From NCBI GenBank assembly GCA_021613335.1, contig JAJTWR010000239.1:670001-734000 (forward strand): 64,000 nucleotides of DNA, in the 5' to 3' direction. This document shows positions 46,551-59,500 of the stretch, piece by piece. The stretch is from Whitmania pigra. Its lineage: Eukaryota > Annelida > Clitellata > Hirudinida > Haemopidae. A model generated the notes under the pieces. That model was not told the DNA's origin, did not search any database, and worked only from the letters and a program-made list of their open reading frames with translations. The translations under genes were made by a program, and so were the position numbers. Positions within the stretch are counted from its first letter, which is position 1, and each line of letters opens with the position of its first letter.

Positions 46551-49027
46551 ATGTGGATAAAATTATTTCTTCTTAGTTTCTATTTATTTGTGTTGTTTGT
46601 TTTGTCTCGTATCATTGAAGCTTTTTCCTATTACCAAAGTGGATACTTTTCTAGCCACTTAATCGATCCGTTCACACTAAGTGTTCAAAAATTGAAAGCC
46701 ATTTTAGACAACAGAGGCGTTACCTACGTTAATGTAATTGAAAAGCAAGAGCTATCAGACCTTGTGGAAAGCTCAGGTTGGTTTTTAGTGGCGGATTGTC
46801 AATTTTTGTTATCGGTTAAGTTGTTTTCTTTTTGTTACAAGGGGAGCTGACACATGGTGAAGTGACATCAATTGATCTTGATACTATCAGCTTGCTGGAA
46901 AATGACAATCTGAGTGAAACTGGGACAATCAATTTTTCTTGTGGGGCTCATTTTCTTGAAAAGGTGGAAGATACAAAAGATAGTGTCTGGCTAGTCCAAG
47001 TTCTACAAATTGGTGCTCCAAGAAATGGAAGGAGAAAAATAAGTAATTTTCGCTGGAAACATTTAATCAAGCACTTATCTCGATTTGGGATTCAAGCAGG
47101 AATCTTTAATTGCATTTTGGATCCTGAGCAAGTGATTCAACGTTTATTTAATCATAATTTGTTTTTCATTTATTCTTACTTCAAATGCAGATTTTGCGAC
47201 AAAAAGGGATGGATCAAAGATGAAATTATCCTGGCTATGCCAGAGGGATATTGTTCAAAGGATAAAGTAACTATGAAACCTTACAGGGGTAGCCAAATGG
47301 AACCGATGGCTGTATTCAATTGGATTAATTCTGAGTTGTCAGTAAGGGTTCAAAAAGTGAGCAGTGTAAGCGAATTGATGAAACACTGGTTAATGTATGA
47401 TGATATGGTTCATGGGAACCATTCCAACCTCACAAAGCATGATAATTGCCAGGAGTATGTCAGGGTTTTTCTACTTTCTTCACTCATGGTCCCTCCCATG
47501 TTCTTTTCGGCATTGTCGGTAAAATTTTCAGGAAGGGTGAAGTTTGGCATTATTGACAATGAAAGCAAAGAGAAGCAAGAAATGGTTGAACTGATAACAA
47601 CCAAGGTTCTTCATGAAGCTGGGACAATAGATTCTCTTAAAATTAGAACTTCATATTTTTTTGCCACTCCAGAAGAGGTAAGAAGGTTTGGATCAAAGCA
47701 TGGGGAGCATTACAACTACAAATCTCTCTTCAGTTCGCTGCAATCTATGCATCCAGAAGCTAATGATGTCTTTAAATTCAGCCTTATCATCATCAGTGTG
47801 GCATCTTGTTTTGACTTTGTGTTTTTTTCCCACTTGAGCCTTTACAAAATAGTCATTGGTGCACTTTGGAGTCTCTTCAAATGGAATTTGATCCTAATTT
47901 TTTGTTGGATGGCCATGCTCGGGATCTTCTGTACTTTCCAACAGGCAGATGTCGTCCTCGATGCCCTACTTTTGGTCGTAAGGACGATCAGTTCATCTGA
48001 TCCATTTAATCAACTGAGAAGTGACTGGTTGTACTACTTACAAACCAGGAATGGATGGGTTGTTCCCTTCACTACCTTCTCAGTGTTTTATTTGCTGGTC
48101 TTTATTGCCCACAAACAACTGTTTGCTCTCTTCAGGTCAACTTCGTCTCCTACTCAACCTTCATCCATTTTCTGGAACTTTGGATTTTGGGAAACTCAAA
48201 TCAGCAATTTGCTGCAACCTCTGTTTACCACCTCGAGCAGGCATGCCGGAACTGATATGGACTACGACGATGATCACTCTTCGGACTACGACATGATGGA
48301 GATGTTTATCGAGAGATTGGCCATGCCGGATTTGTGGTTAAGGCCCATCATTTCTCTTCAATATTTGCACGATCTGCCAATCTGGAGGTATACGGGTCAT
48401 CGAGCAAATAGTACACTCAGCAACGAGTCGGATTGTTCCGAGGAAATCGAGGAGGCTATGCCTCATTTTGATGATTCCTCTGCAACTGAACTTAACTTCA
48501 GCTCCCAGCCATACTTATTCATCTGTGAGAAATGTAGGGCAGCACTTCATCCCAGTAAGAGAAAGGTTGCTTCCAGAAACAAATGCAAAGAAGCGAGAGA
48601 CAGACAGGCTTCGTTGAGAATAACTTCATTGCAGGCAGCCAAATATTTAATGGATGGAAATTACAAATGCATGTGCAGACATGCAGAACAAGGAACTGAA
48701 GGAGGAGAAAGTTTGGATGATGAAGCATCTTATGTTAGCCACTTTCAAGAGGAAAAAATAAGAGAGCACAGAAAGTGGACAAAAACAAATGATGTGTCAG
48801 ATTACCAAAATGGAAATGTGCCCAAAGGCATAATCATGGCGTCCGAGTGCTCGATCTGCTTGGACAGCTACAAGAGAAAAGACATGCTTTGCGGTCTGCC
48901 TTGCGGGCATGCGTACCATCAGAACTGCATAATGGGCTGGCTCACCAGAGACAATCATTGCTGCCCTGTTTGCAGGTGGCCCGCCTACAAAGCCAAACCC
49001 TGTCGCAAGCACATTCTCTCGGATTGA
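46551..49027 (+). CDS. RNF103: RING-H2 E3 ubiquitin ligase RNF103 (KF-1)
   Basis: ER membrane ubiquitin ligase. Three exons: 46551-46776, 46842-47127 and 47191-49027, joining to 782 residues. The start at 46551 gives MWIKLFLLSFYLFVLFVLSR, which matches the vertebrate N-terminal signal anchor. Shared blocks are IDPFTLSVQKLKAIL, DTKDSVWLVQV, SRFGIQAGIFNC, FFSALSVKFSGRVKF and LAMPDLWLRPII. Several hydrophobic segments between roughly residues 310 and 440 are membrane spans. The RING-H2 finger is at about 724-765, beginning CSICLDSYKRKDML and ending CCPVCRWP with the CGHAYHQNC core. Intron 1 is 65 nt. The sequence at 47128-47190 is a 63-nt intron with a GC donor and no in-frame stop; retained, it would add 21 residues in the middle of a conserved block. 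AATAAA follows at 49539. The upstream in-frame ATG at 46473 is not supported by family similarity. Confidence 0.94.
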
Positions 49028-51561
49028 AGCATGAGTTTTGCATGAATTTTTGAAGACTAAATCCCCTAGCTACTATGCATTGTTTGGCCAATGAAATCTC
49101 TATCCTCACGATATATGTTGAACAAAATTAAGAAACATTTCAATAATCTAACGCATAGTTCTCGGATTGAATTAACTTTAAATGAGTTGATGTCTTTAGA
49201 AGATGGAAAATTTTCAGCCAGTTTTGCTTTGAATGTCTTGCATGGACATCTTTATGCCCAATGTAATTTTTCTTCAGGCAGTTGCCTTATAATGTTATGT
49301 GGTTTGTTAGCTGCATAAACAAAGCAATGCAATTACTTGGAAGTTGCTACATACGTGCATTCAATCATTAATGAAGCTGCATGATGAGTGATTTGCATGT
49401 ATTATCTATACGTTATTCTGTAAAAAAGATGTTGGCAACAACTTTACTTAGTTCCTTTAAGCTTTAAGAAACACCAGAACAACATGACTAAAAATGGAAT
49501 CTTTTTCTTTCATGAATTTTCAAATTTGGGACGGTTTTAATAAAAGTTGCCATAGGTCTGTATTTGTCATTCAGTCATTTGAAAACTAAAACTCCTCTGG
49601 GTCATTTTGGTGGTTCCTTGCAGCAGATTACATAGAGACAAATGATTGAATGAGGATTGCATTTAAATTTATCGTCTGCTATGTACGTTCAAGGCTGGGG
49701 CCCTTTCCACATTTCAGTTAGTTTGATTTGTCTTTGGTGGAATTGTATCTGCGCTTCGATAGACTTTGATGCTCCTTTCGATTGGGTTGTTTTCAGGGCT
49801 TCCAAAAGGTATTCTAATAAATTTGGATTCGTTGTGATTATAAACATTCAGAAATTAATGGGGGAATTAATGAATTACTTTTAGCTTCTCGATGGTAATG
49901 TTGGGACATGTCATAATTTTTGTTCTTTAATTCCTTCTCGGCTTTGCGACCATACCTGTGGGCCTAGACATACAAGTTAAATATTTAGAAAATAATGCTA
50001 AAAGAATCGTCGTAACTATGCCCGATTTCCTCTTTAGACCCACAATCATTAGTAAAACAGATATGACATTTCTGGCTCACTGTATTGTATATTATATTTA
50101 ATACCCACTATGTTTAATGGAAAATCGTAAACATCCATCGCGAAAAGCGGCCTTAATTAAAGCAGACTTCGTGGTGCGCTTGTTTTCATTTTCTTAAATT
50201 ATGCAGCTTGTCAAATTTTATTTCATTTATTTTAATTGTTTTCAATTACAAATTAGCAGAATTGGTTAAATTACGGTGAATTGAAGATGAGGCTTTGGCT
50301 CCTATAGCAGAATAGCTTCTATTACCATAGTTTTCGAGACATTGTATAGATACTATTGGAGCGTTCTAAAATCTCATAAACGTATAAATACGTAATGATT
50401 TATGTCGCTTAATCCCAGGATCAGGAGATGAATATGTCAAGGGAAGTTAGTGGTCTCGCTCCATTCTAATTGATTAAACGGTTGACAATTCCAACAAAAG
50501 GTCAGGATTAAGGGCCAAGATTTGTAGGAAGACTCGGACAGCCTAACGTCAGTTTTTTTTTTAACACAAGAAAGCCAATGCTAGATTCTGTCGTTCACAC
50601 CAAGTGCTTTCACACAAAATTTCTTTACCTTTCTATTATTTAAACTCGAATAAATCAATGTACATAAAAATCATCACCAGTAGCAGATATCAGGTAAAAA
50701 ATTGATGTTTTGCATCTCATAAATGTTTGCACATATTTCAAAATCGGGGGGACATTGAGAGCAGCATTATTGACGTCAGAGTTTTGAGAACGCAGAATAC
50801 AGATCGTTACTAGCACATGTTTTGTTTGCCTAGACTAGACCTAGAATATATGTAATTAAATTTTTTTGCTACATTAAATATCATTTAATAGGCTCATAAA
50901 AGCAAAAAATATTTTATTAATTAAGACTTTTTAGAATGAGGTCTTCAGCTAATCTTAGCTTCTCGAAAACAATTGAAAAACACCGTTGAAATAGCGTCCC
51001 TGTTGTTAAGCAATTTTTGTTTACTTGGACCACACACCTTTCCCGGTGACGACGTCTGAAAGTGTTAATAAACATCCCACTTGAGCCAAATCTCAAGTTA
51101 CATAAACCTTGGCATCGAAGCATTGTAGTGTGGTCCATAATCAGGTTTCATGATGTCAGATTTAATATAAAACCTAAACGTCATTGATGAGTATGTTCTA
51201 CAATGATTATTATTATTTTTATTATTATTAACCTTTATTTTTATTTTATTATTATTTAGATTATTTTTTTATTATTCGATATTAATTCGATTTATTATTT
51301 TAGTAGATTTTAATAGTGTTCTACACTAACATTTCATTATTACTTTGCCATTGTTCTCATTGAATTCAAATTCGACTTTTGTTTAGAGTGGTATTGAAAC
51401 TCTAATGGTACATTTCTCCGTAATTAAAATGTAATTATAATTAGCGTTGATGTTATATTCTAGAGTAAATTATGACATTTGATAAGACCTACACATAATA
51501 TAAAATATATTAAAGGGATAACATAAAAAATCTTCGCCCATCTTATCGGTATCCCTTAGAT
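49028..51561. other. Intergenic region between RNF103 and the hAT insertion
   Basis: Contains the RNF103 3' UTR with AATAAA at 49539-49544. Beyond that it is AT-rich, with a (TTA/TTTTA)n stretch at about 51205-51290. A 73-codon open frame on the minus strand at 50917-51138 has no recognised similarity. Nothing else is supported. Confidence 0.5.
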
Positions 51562-51784
51562 CAGGGGTCTCAAACTCAAATTGCTCCGCGGGCCAAGTGA
51601 TGACTTCTAAAGTTCCTCGAGGGCCGCAAAGCCAGAACTTGTTTAAAATGATAAAAAGTCAATAAACAAGACAACGTAATAAGAACGCTTTACAAACTTT
51701 CTAAAATCCATTTATTACAAATGTAATGTAGTCAATTTATGTATCGTTTTTGGCGTATTTGTATTTGGTTAACTTAGGTTTCAG

Positions 51785-52114
51785 TCACTTTCTGTACTGA
51801 CTGCTGACCTGGCAGCGTTTTGCGTCAACAAGGGCATCAATATTAGGCTTGATTTTGTGAGAAGAAACCAATCTCAGTGTTGCTTGCAAATGTTCATTAG
51901 TGAGCTGTGACCTCAGTACAGACTTGTTAACTTTCATGGATGAGAAAAATTGTTCACATGCATATGTACTGCCAAACATTGCAAGAATCCTTGCAGTAGC
52001 AGAGAGTAACCTTGGAAATCTTTCTCGTGACTCTCGAAGGACTACGAATAAATAAGTAGGTAAGATTTTCTCCTGGTTAAGATGGCGCTTTTGCAAAAGT
52101 TCAAACACTGACAA
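51785..52114 (-). pseudogene. hAT transposase C-terminal dimerisation-domain remnant
   Basis: An open frame of 109 codons contains the hAT C-terminal signature GSTYACEQFFSSMK followed by RSQLTNEHLQATLRL. This is the dimerisation region found in GTF2IRD2- and FAM200-like domesticated hAT proteins. The N-terminal and catalytic parts are absent, so it is a remnant. Confidence 0.75.
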
Positions 52115-52204
52115 TAGAACAATTGAAAAATGTAATGTAAATTTTTATTAATATGTATTCGTCGCGGGCCGCATGAAATGCCTTTGCGGGCCGCGTGTTT
52201 GAGA

Positions 52205-54442
52205 CAGAGGCGTAGCTAGGGGGGGGCAAGGGGGTACATATGTCCCCGGGCGCCAAGATACAGGGGCGCCAAAATGAGGGTTACCTAATTTTGGCGACAT
52301 TGGTAAAACAGGTCACACTCACAAGCTAGCCAACAGCGGCGGCTGGAGCAGGGCAGATATGAGCCATCGTCTGATATGTCTGCCATCCAGACCTGGTTGA
52401 TGCTGCTGCCAGCTCAGTGAACTCAGTGAGCCCACCACCACTGCTGCCAGTCAGGATACGGATTCTGCATGCACTCTGCAGTGGCTACTACTGTAATACT
52501 ACTAAGTTGTTGACGAACTTATTGTGGTTTAAAACGGATTACACTCTATTAAGGTATATTAAAACTTTTTATCAGAGACTGGTTGTGATTGTTCTAATAT
52601 AGTTAAAGATAAACAACATTCGTGAAAGCGTGAAAACGTCAAAACAATTTCTGAAACTCCCATTGGTATCAGGCTAACGCAAAGTTGCACTGCAGCGAGC
52701 GCCCCCACCAGGCTTGGACTGGGCCGGTGGCCGCCAACTGCCAAAAGAAAGTTATTATATTTTTAGTTTTAACTGAAATTACCGTTGATTATATGATAGC
52801 TTCAAATAATAGTTTGTATTAAAAATCAAAGAATCATTTTTAGGTTATATCGAGATATATTCAAAAGATGCTGCAAGCCTAGAGAAAGTCATCGTCGAGA
52901 GACTGAATTCTGATGAGATACCTCTAGCCGACTGTCGAGCTCAATGTTATGACAATGCTTCGGTGATGACTGGGCATATATCTGGCCTTCAACAACGAAT
53001 ATGTGACAGAAATCCTAGAGCACTGTTCGTCAACTGTGACAACCACAGCTTAAATTTAGCAGGTGTGTATTCAGCTAAGCAAGATCCTGTTGTCGTAACT
53101 TTTTTTGGAACACTTGAAAGCATATATTCGTTTTTCTCTCATTCAACAATTCGTTGGGAAGAATTAAAAAGAGCTCTTCCCATAACAGTAAAAGAGAGTC
53201 TGAAACACGCTGGAGTGCACGATCTGAAGCTTTTAAAGCTATCCATGAAGGACTGGATGAACTAGTTGGATTGCTAGAGAAATTATCGGAAGACTCCACT
53301 ATGACACCTGAAACTAGAAGTGGTGCACAGCAGTTACTGGCCTGTATATTGAATTTTAATTTCATAGTTTTATTACACTTCTGCAATGTCGTTCTTGGAA
53401 AAATTGATCGTGCACAGAAGCGCCTACAAGATCCTACCATAAATTTCAAGGAAGCTGCGACTGATATTGAATCTTTGGAGCAAGAATTTATCAAGCTTCG
53501 TGATGATTTGAGCCTGGCTGCGGTCGAAAACGCCAGAACAAAATGCACAGCATGGGATATTCCGGTAGAAAGAAGAATTAGGCGACGTAGGAGAATGCCT
53601 GGAGAACTGGCAAGAGATGCAGGACTCTCATCAGAAGAGGAAGTAATGCGTGTTATGAAGAATGTGTTCGATCGTCTTCAACAGGAGATGTCAACACGTT
53701 TTTCACGACTCAAAGACCTGAACACAAAATTTGGATTTCTGCTGGACGTTAAGACTCTTCTGACATCTGACACAGATGAAGATGAAATTCGTCGAAGTTG
53801 TGCAGATTTTGCAACTTTCTACGACATGGACATTAATGGCTACGAACTCTTCACCGAAATTGGTGACTGCAGAATGTTGCTGAGAAAGCGAACTGAAACT
53901 CTACCAGAAACTCCTTTTTTTTGGATCTCCTTGGTTTTATTGTGCTTTATGGAAGCGACGTATTTCCGAATTTTCGAATTTCACTACAAATTTTGTTAGC
54001 AATAGCGGTTTCAATTGCAAGCTGTGAACGATCATTCAGCAAATTGAAACTTATTTTGTCGTATCAGCGTGCATCAATGGGACAGGATCGTCTCAGTGAT
54101 CTTGCTCTTCTTAGTATAGAAAGAGAAACGCTTGAGAAAACAGACTTTGATGACGTTATTGATCAGTTTGCAACTGTTAAATCAAGAAAAATAAATCTAT
54201 TTTAAACACTATTAGACTACTATGCATGTAAATCATCTTAGACTGACTGATTGGGTGACTGATGCGCTACTATTTGTAGAAAGGTTTTTCACTTTTAAAT
54301 GGATGCCTTGTGCCATTAAAATTTGATTTTTATTACAATTTCAAATTTAGTGTAATACAGTAAGATTAAATATATAGACATGGAAAAGGGCGCCAATTCT
54401 ATAGTTTGTCCCCGGGCGCAAAATACCCAGGCTACGCCTCTG
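52205..54442 (+). mobile_element. Younger hAT DNA transposon inserted in the older one
   Basis: Terminal inverted repeats CAGAGGCGTAGCTAGG at 52205 and CCAGGCTACGCCTCTG ending at 54442 bound a 2238-bp element. Perfect 8-bp target duplications GTTTGAGA lie at 52197-52204 and 54443-54450. That target is the terminal repeat of the older element, which gives the order of insertion. CCCCGGGCGC-type motifs recur just inside both ends. It encodes a broken transposase. Confidence 0.92.
52855..54205 (+). pseudogene. hAT transposase pseudogene, ZMYM1-like/DUF4371 type, with frameshifts
   Basis: Three overlapping frames cover one protein. The first (about 52855-53265) contains DCRAQCYDNASVMTG and FVNCDNHSLNLAG, typical of the catalytic core of this class. 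The second (to about 53999) starts with the block ETRWSARSEAFKAIHEGLDE. The third (to 54205) ends with the dimerisation signature SCERSFSKLKLI. Frame changes lie at about 53160-53230 and 53900-53970. The N-terminal zinc-finger half is missing between 52205 and 52855. The copy cannot make an active transposase. Its perfect TSDs suggest fairly recent arrival, perhaps moved by enzyme from another copy. Confidence 0.85.
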
Positions 54443-54464
54443 GTTTGAGACCCCTGCCTCAGAT

Positions 54465-56569
54465 CGTATTGACCTGCATCATCATCTCAGATAGTCTCAT
54501 CAATTCATCATTTGATCTCATCTTTTCCTTGTTGACAACCACTCCTAAACCACTCTGAAGTGATATTTCAAGTCCACTCATGCTCAAAATAAAATTTTAC
54601 CTTCTTTATTATTAATGAGATTTGAATTGAAATAAATAATTACTTAACTGATTGGTTTGTCCTAATGAGCTTCATTCCAAATAGTCAAGCCAAGACAATA
54701 TCACACGTTAATTTGATAATAATAGTAATGGCGGAAGTTAATGAGTCGATGACGAAACGTTCGTTGGCAGATATAAGATATTCATAATAAAACAATGTAG
54801 GTTAAAAATAATTATAATATAACGATGTAGATTTTGTCATGACTTTCCAAACGGAAGATGGACTTTAAAGACCTTAAGTTATTTACAACTTCGCTGTAAA
54901 AATAACGTTCTGCTATCGAAGGTCTATGAGACTGCAACACAAGTCCGAAATAGGTTAAAAATAGAATAGTTTACCATGAAGTAATGACTAGTCACTCTAT
55001 TCATTCCTTTTGATGACAGTTGGTGCAAATTGTTTGTAGGTTTATTGTTAAATATATGAATTATAAATTTAATGCGATGGCGTAAATGATTCATAGTTAC
55101 AAGACTTGCGTTCATCAACTTAGGTTAATTAATTAATTCGTTCATTCATTTCGAGACTCGAATCACACGAGTTGGATGCTCCAACTTTAAAAATGAGAAA
55201 ATCAATATTTTTTAAAATATATTCACGATGTGAACATTTTCTAAATTGTATCCCTTTAAGACTTTATCAAATCAAAATTACAGTCTTTTTCAATTTAATA
55301 TAATTATAATTTTAGCAATTTCTTTAAGTTATTGTTTCAATGCATTTTAGAGTACCCAACCAATGGTTTGAAAATTTAACCATTAAATATTTGTACTGTG
55401 AAAACGCTTTTCATCTGTTGTCTTTAGATTTTGTCCAAGAAGTTTTTTTAGCTAGAACTTAGCGTATAAGCAACGAATTTCCACTTTAAAAGCAATAAAC
55501 AGTTATTTGCCCCAAGCAAGTTTTTAAAGAAATGCATGCTTCCGAAGCTACGTTAATGATCGTGTTTATTAACGAAAAGTATTCAAACAAATTGTTGATT
55601 CTTAATTTATAAATTGAAAGTGAAGATTTCAACAGGAAAGAAAATAAATACTCACGAAACAATAGACCAAAGTCCGCCATCGATTTTTGATTTGCGACAA
55701 GTCAATTTGGTTAAAAAAGCTGTCATGTGGTGCTTCATGAATATTTATGAGGTGAACAAATACAATTAAGGACACTTATATCTAGAAATTATGAGGTGAC
55801 AGGCAGTGTTTTGAATGACATCTTCAAACTCCAGTGACTTACTTTTATTTCAAGTTTGAATTTGAATATTACTTATCAAGAATTAATTTTTAAGCATCGC
55901 AAAAATGATTTTAAACGGATGACTGATTGCCAGGAATTGTCGTGACTGGATCTAGTAACAAGTTAGTATCACCTGTGACGTGAATATTGTTGTTAAGAAG
56001 ATCAGCTATGCTATTGTGTATATGAACCCACATGAGTGATCAGTTCGTGGGGGGCGTTTGTTTGAGAGGTTTAAAAGAGATTCTGTTTTGATTTTAGGGC
56101 CGGTTGATTATAATTTTGTTTTTGTACGTTTTTACGTCTTGTTTTGGATATTTTATTTTACTGGCTTAATGATCAGGTTAGTTGTTTTGTTCACGTTGAT
56201 AGATGTAAATAGTATAATGTTAATCGTTGTGGCGGCTTAAACGCATCAAAACAGTTTGTTAATGCGGCAATATTACGTAAGCAGTTTTTTTAAAATTTCA
56301 CATTGTTGTTTTATTTCAAAAAGATCTTTTTTGTTTGTTGTTTTCTGATGCCACATGATGTGTCAGTTTTGATCTTGAATTTAACTGATAAATGTTTCTA
56401 CTTTACTTCATGATCTCTTTGAAAGCCTTAAAGCACATTTAAACTTCAATTTGTTGGTGACATATCTTTGATATGATAATTTTTATTGTATTAGCTTAGA
56501 CTTTATATTGAATAAAAGTGTTCCATTAATAAGTAATTTTCAATCCACAGAATTTAAATCAACTTATAA
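54465..56569. other. Intergenic region and 5' UTR zone of EVI5
   Basis: AT-rich with no recognisable gene. An acceptor-like ccacag sits about 20 nt before the EVI5 ATG at 56570, so at least one non-coding EVI5 exon probably lies upstream. The GGGGGGCG-containing stretch near 56050 is the most GC-rich spot. Confidence 0.45.
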
Positions 56570-59500
56570 ATGCTTTTGACAAACAGGTTCATAAATAAAG
56601 CATTAAAAATGAAACCTCCCCTAAATGAAAATATACAGACCTCCTCCCATGATCAGTCAGAAGCCAATGAGGAACATCAAAAAGTTCTAAGAGCCAATCA
56701 TCTACAAAATTCCATAACAAACAACAATTCTTCAACCTCACATAACAATTCGTCTGCATGTGGAAATCACATGATTGAATCAAGTCACGCAAATCAAACA
56801 CAATCTGAAAATCAAAACAGGGATGATCCAAATTTAGGACACCAAGATCAATTTGACAAATGCAGCAATTATCCAAATGGCAGTTCCACATTTCATTCGA
56901 GTAACGGAGACGAGGAAACACGGGGAAGTTCCGAGAGGAAGAACGGCGAACTCGACGGGGATTCAAAAAAGTCTGGCGATGCTGGAAATGTTGATTTGAA
57001 ACTGGAGGACTACGAGCTCCTAGTAAAACTTGAAGAAGCAAACAGGTGATTTTTATTAAATTTATTAATTATTAAACAAATCTTCACTAACGCTAATTTA
57101 TCAACTACAAATTTTCTCAAATAATAAACAAATAAGTAATTATCGTGAATCCCCAAAGGCTCATCGAGTCAGATTCCAAGTCTTTATCGTTTTCCGTCGA
57201 TGTGAGTTCCAAATCGTCGTCGTCATCATGCGTGCGAACGTCGTCACCGACGACATCGGGGCACAAGAAGTCGCTCTCCACGTCGTCAGGGTCTTCGTCC
57301 GTGTCGTGTTCCACTCGCCACAAGAAATCATCCTCCGTTTCCTCGGTCATCGGCAACTTCCTCTCGAGGCAGAATTCCCTTTCCAGCGAGCACTCGGAAT
57401 GTTCTCACAAGATCGGCATTCCGTGCTCCTGTTCCCAGTCGCAGACGCCCGACATCGTCGAAGAGGCAGACAAAGGTTCGTCGATTGCTGACGATTCTTT
57501 AATTCTTTTGTTCTGATTATTCTTTTTTTTGTTTTAATTGTTTTGATTCATTTTTCTTATTTTAATCCTACAATTGGTTTCCACATGTCAGTAATTGAAA
57601 TTGGAATAACTTGTGGTAGTCAATTTTTATTGTTGAATTGTTATACGAGTCGCATATTCGCATGTTTTTGTCGAGTGATGCTCGAGCATTATTTATGGTT
57701 ACATTTTATGTTGACATCACGACGAGATGTTAATGAGAACGACATGTTGATGTAATCTCCACAGAACTGCTGTGTGACAGCTGGTCCACATGGAGGCAGA
57801 TTGCAGACAATTGGGAAGTTTATAAGGATAAAAAGTCATTCATCAAGGTTTATTTTTGACCCTTTTTGAGTAGTTTTCGTCGTTAATCGTCATAAGCTTT
57901 ATCATCACTATCATTCTTATCATCATAAGCTTTATCATCACCATCATCATCATCATCACCATCATCATCACCATCACCATCATAATCATGCCTGCCTCAT
58001 TTATATGCACTCCAGGGGTGCAATTAAGTCACCATGTTCAGTCTGAAAGGAACATTTATGCACCAAGGTGACTTATTATAAAAATAATATTTAATTACAA
58101 CAGTAAGAAATATAACGTTCATTATATGAAGCCTAAACATCGTCAGCTTACTAGGAATTACTAATTATTTTTACTATTACCATAATTGTTTATTGGGTAA
58201 TTTCCAGGAAATGGTGAGGAGGGGAATTCCATCCCATTTTAGAGGTCTGATTTGGCCACTGTTGAGTGGTGCGAGCGATTCGGTGGAGAAATCGAACTAT
58301 AAAATCTACCTGAGGAGGTCGTCCAGGTTTGAAAAGTTCATTCGACGAGACGTGTCGCGGACATACCCCAACCACGACATGTTCAAGGAATTGGACGGGC
58401 CCGGTCAGGAAAGCCTATTTAACGTCATCAAGGTGGGTTGTTTGGTGATCAGTTATTTATTTATTTATTTAGTGATAAATTAATTATTTAAAGTTGCTTA
58501 ATTATCATTTATTTATTTTCGTTTGTATCTCCATATAGAATAATATTATTAAGTATTAGGCTGCAGTAAAACGAATGGCTTTTAAGGCATTCAATGCATG
58601 TAATAATGTGTAATAATAGGGTAACTTATAATAATCGGGTAACGAGCCAAGAAAGAATGGTACATTCAATAATTTTATGCTCAATTTATAAGCTCTTTTT
58701 TATCTCAATGAATGGAAAACTTTTTTGGTGAATTTTGTGGTCCGCATTATTGCTTTTTATGCGAATGTTTTAAAAAGCATTTTAACTTTTAATATCACCA
58801 CTTCTACGAACTTCAAAGCCATCAAAAAACAGTTTTGAATAACTGTAGTCACGGAGGTTATTGCTGTAAAATGTGAACCATAAACCAGCAGTTTATAAAC
58901 GTCGCCGGATTCCAAAGGTCGAGAGTAATGCAAGGATGTGCGTCGTTTTGTGATCAGATTTTTAGTTTAATTTAATTTTTTATTTTTAATGTTTGCAATG
59001 AGCTGCAACTTCACACTAAGGCTAGCTTCTGTGTCCTTGAGTGGTTTCGAGTGACATTTGTTTTAAAATTAAAAGTTAAAATTTAATGACCACTGAAATT
59101 AAATTGTTTACATAATGCAATCGAGGGATCACCTAAAACATTAGTTTACAAACACATTTCTTTAAACACAACAGTTTTGGATGCTGAATCCCTTTGAGTG
59201 ATTATGATTGCTATTACATTAAGGCAGTGCATGGATTAGAAAAATTATTGCCAAACATAATTAAACCACTTATGTTGGAGCAGGTCATGTCAGAACACAT
59301 CTGAACATCATTACTTTGCCATACAAAATCATTCATTTTTCAATTGATGATGGATGTTTAAGAATTTATTTAATACTATACAAACCATGTTTAATTTGAA
59401 TATAACATATTCAATAGTTTACAAAATATTATGAGATCTCATAAAATGTTTCAAAATGATGAGAATTAAGCAGGTTTTTTTTCTTATTTTGAAATCTGTT

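Larger units (their letters stand above)
51562..54456 (-). mobile_element. Older hAT DNA transposon fragment, split by a second hAT insertion
   Basis: The left end CAGGGGTCTCAAACTC at 51562 is the inverted match of TTTGAGACCCCTG ending at 54456. Flanking 8-bp repeats CCTTAGAT (51554-51561) and CCTCAGAT (54457-54464) agree at 7 of 8 positions, as expected of an old hAT target-site duplication. Removing the inner element leaves only about 650 bp, so this is an internally deleted, non-autonomous copy. It still holds a minus-strand piece of transposase C terminus at 51785-52114. Confidence 0.85.

Noticed and set aside
50917..51138. 73-codon minus-strand open frame with a RRRHRERC motif
   Set aside because: No family similarity and no supporting splice sites or conserved context.
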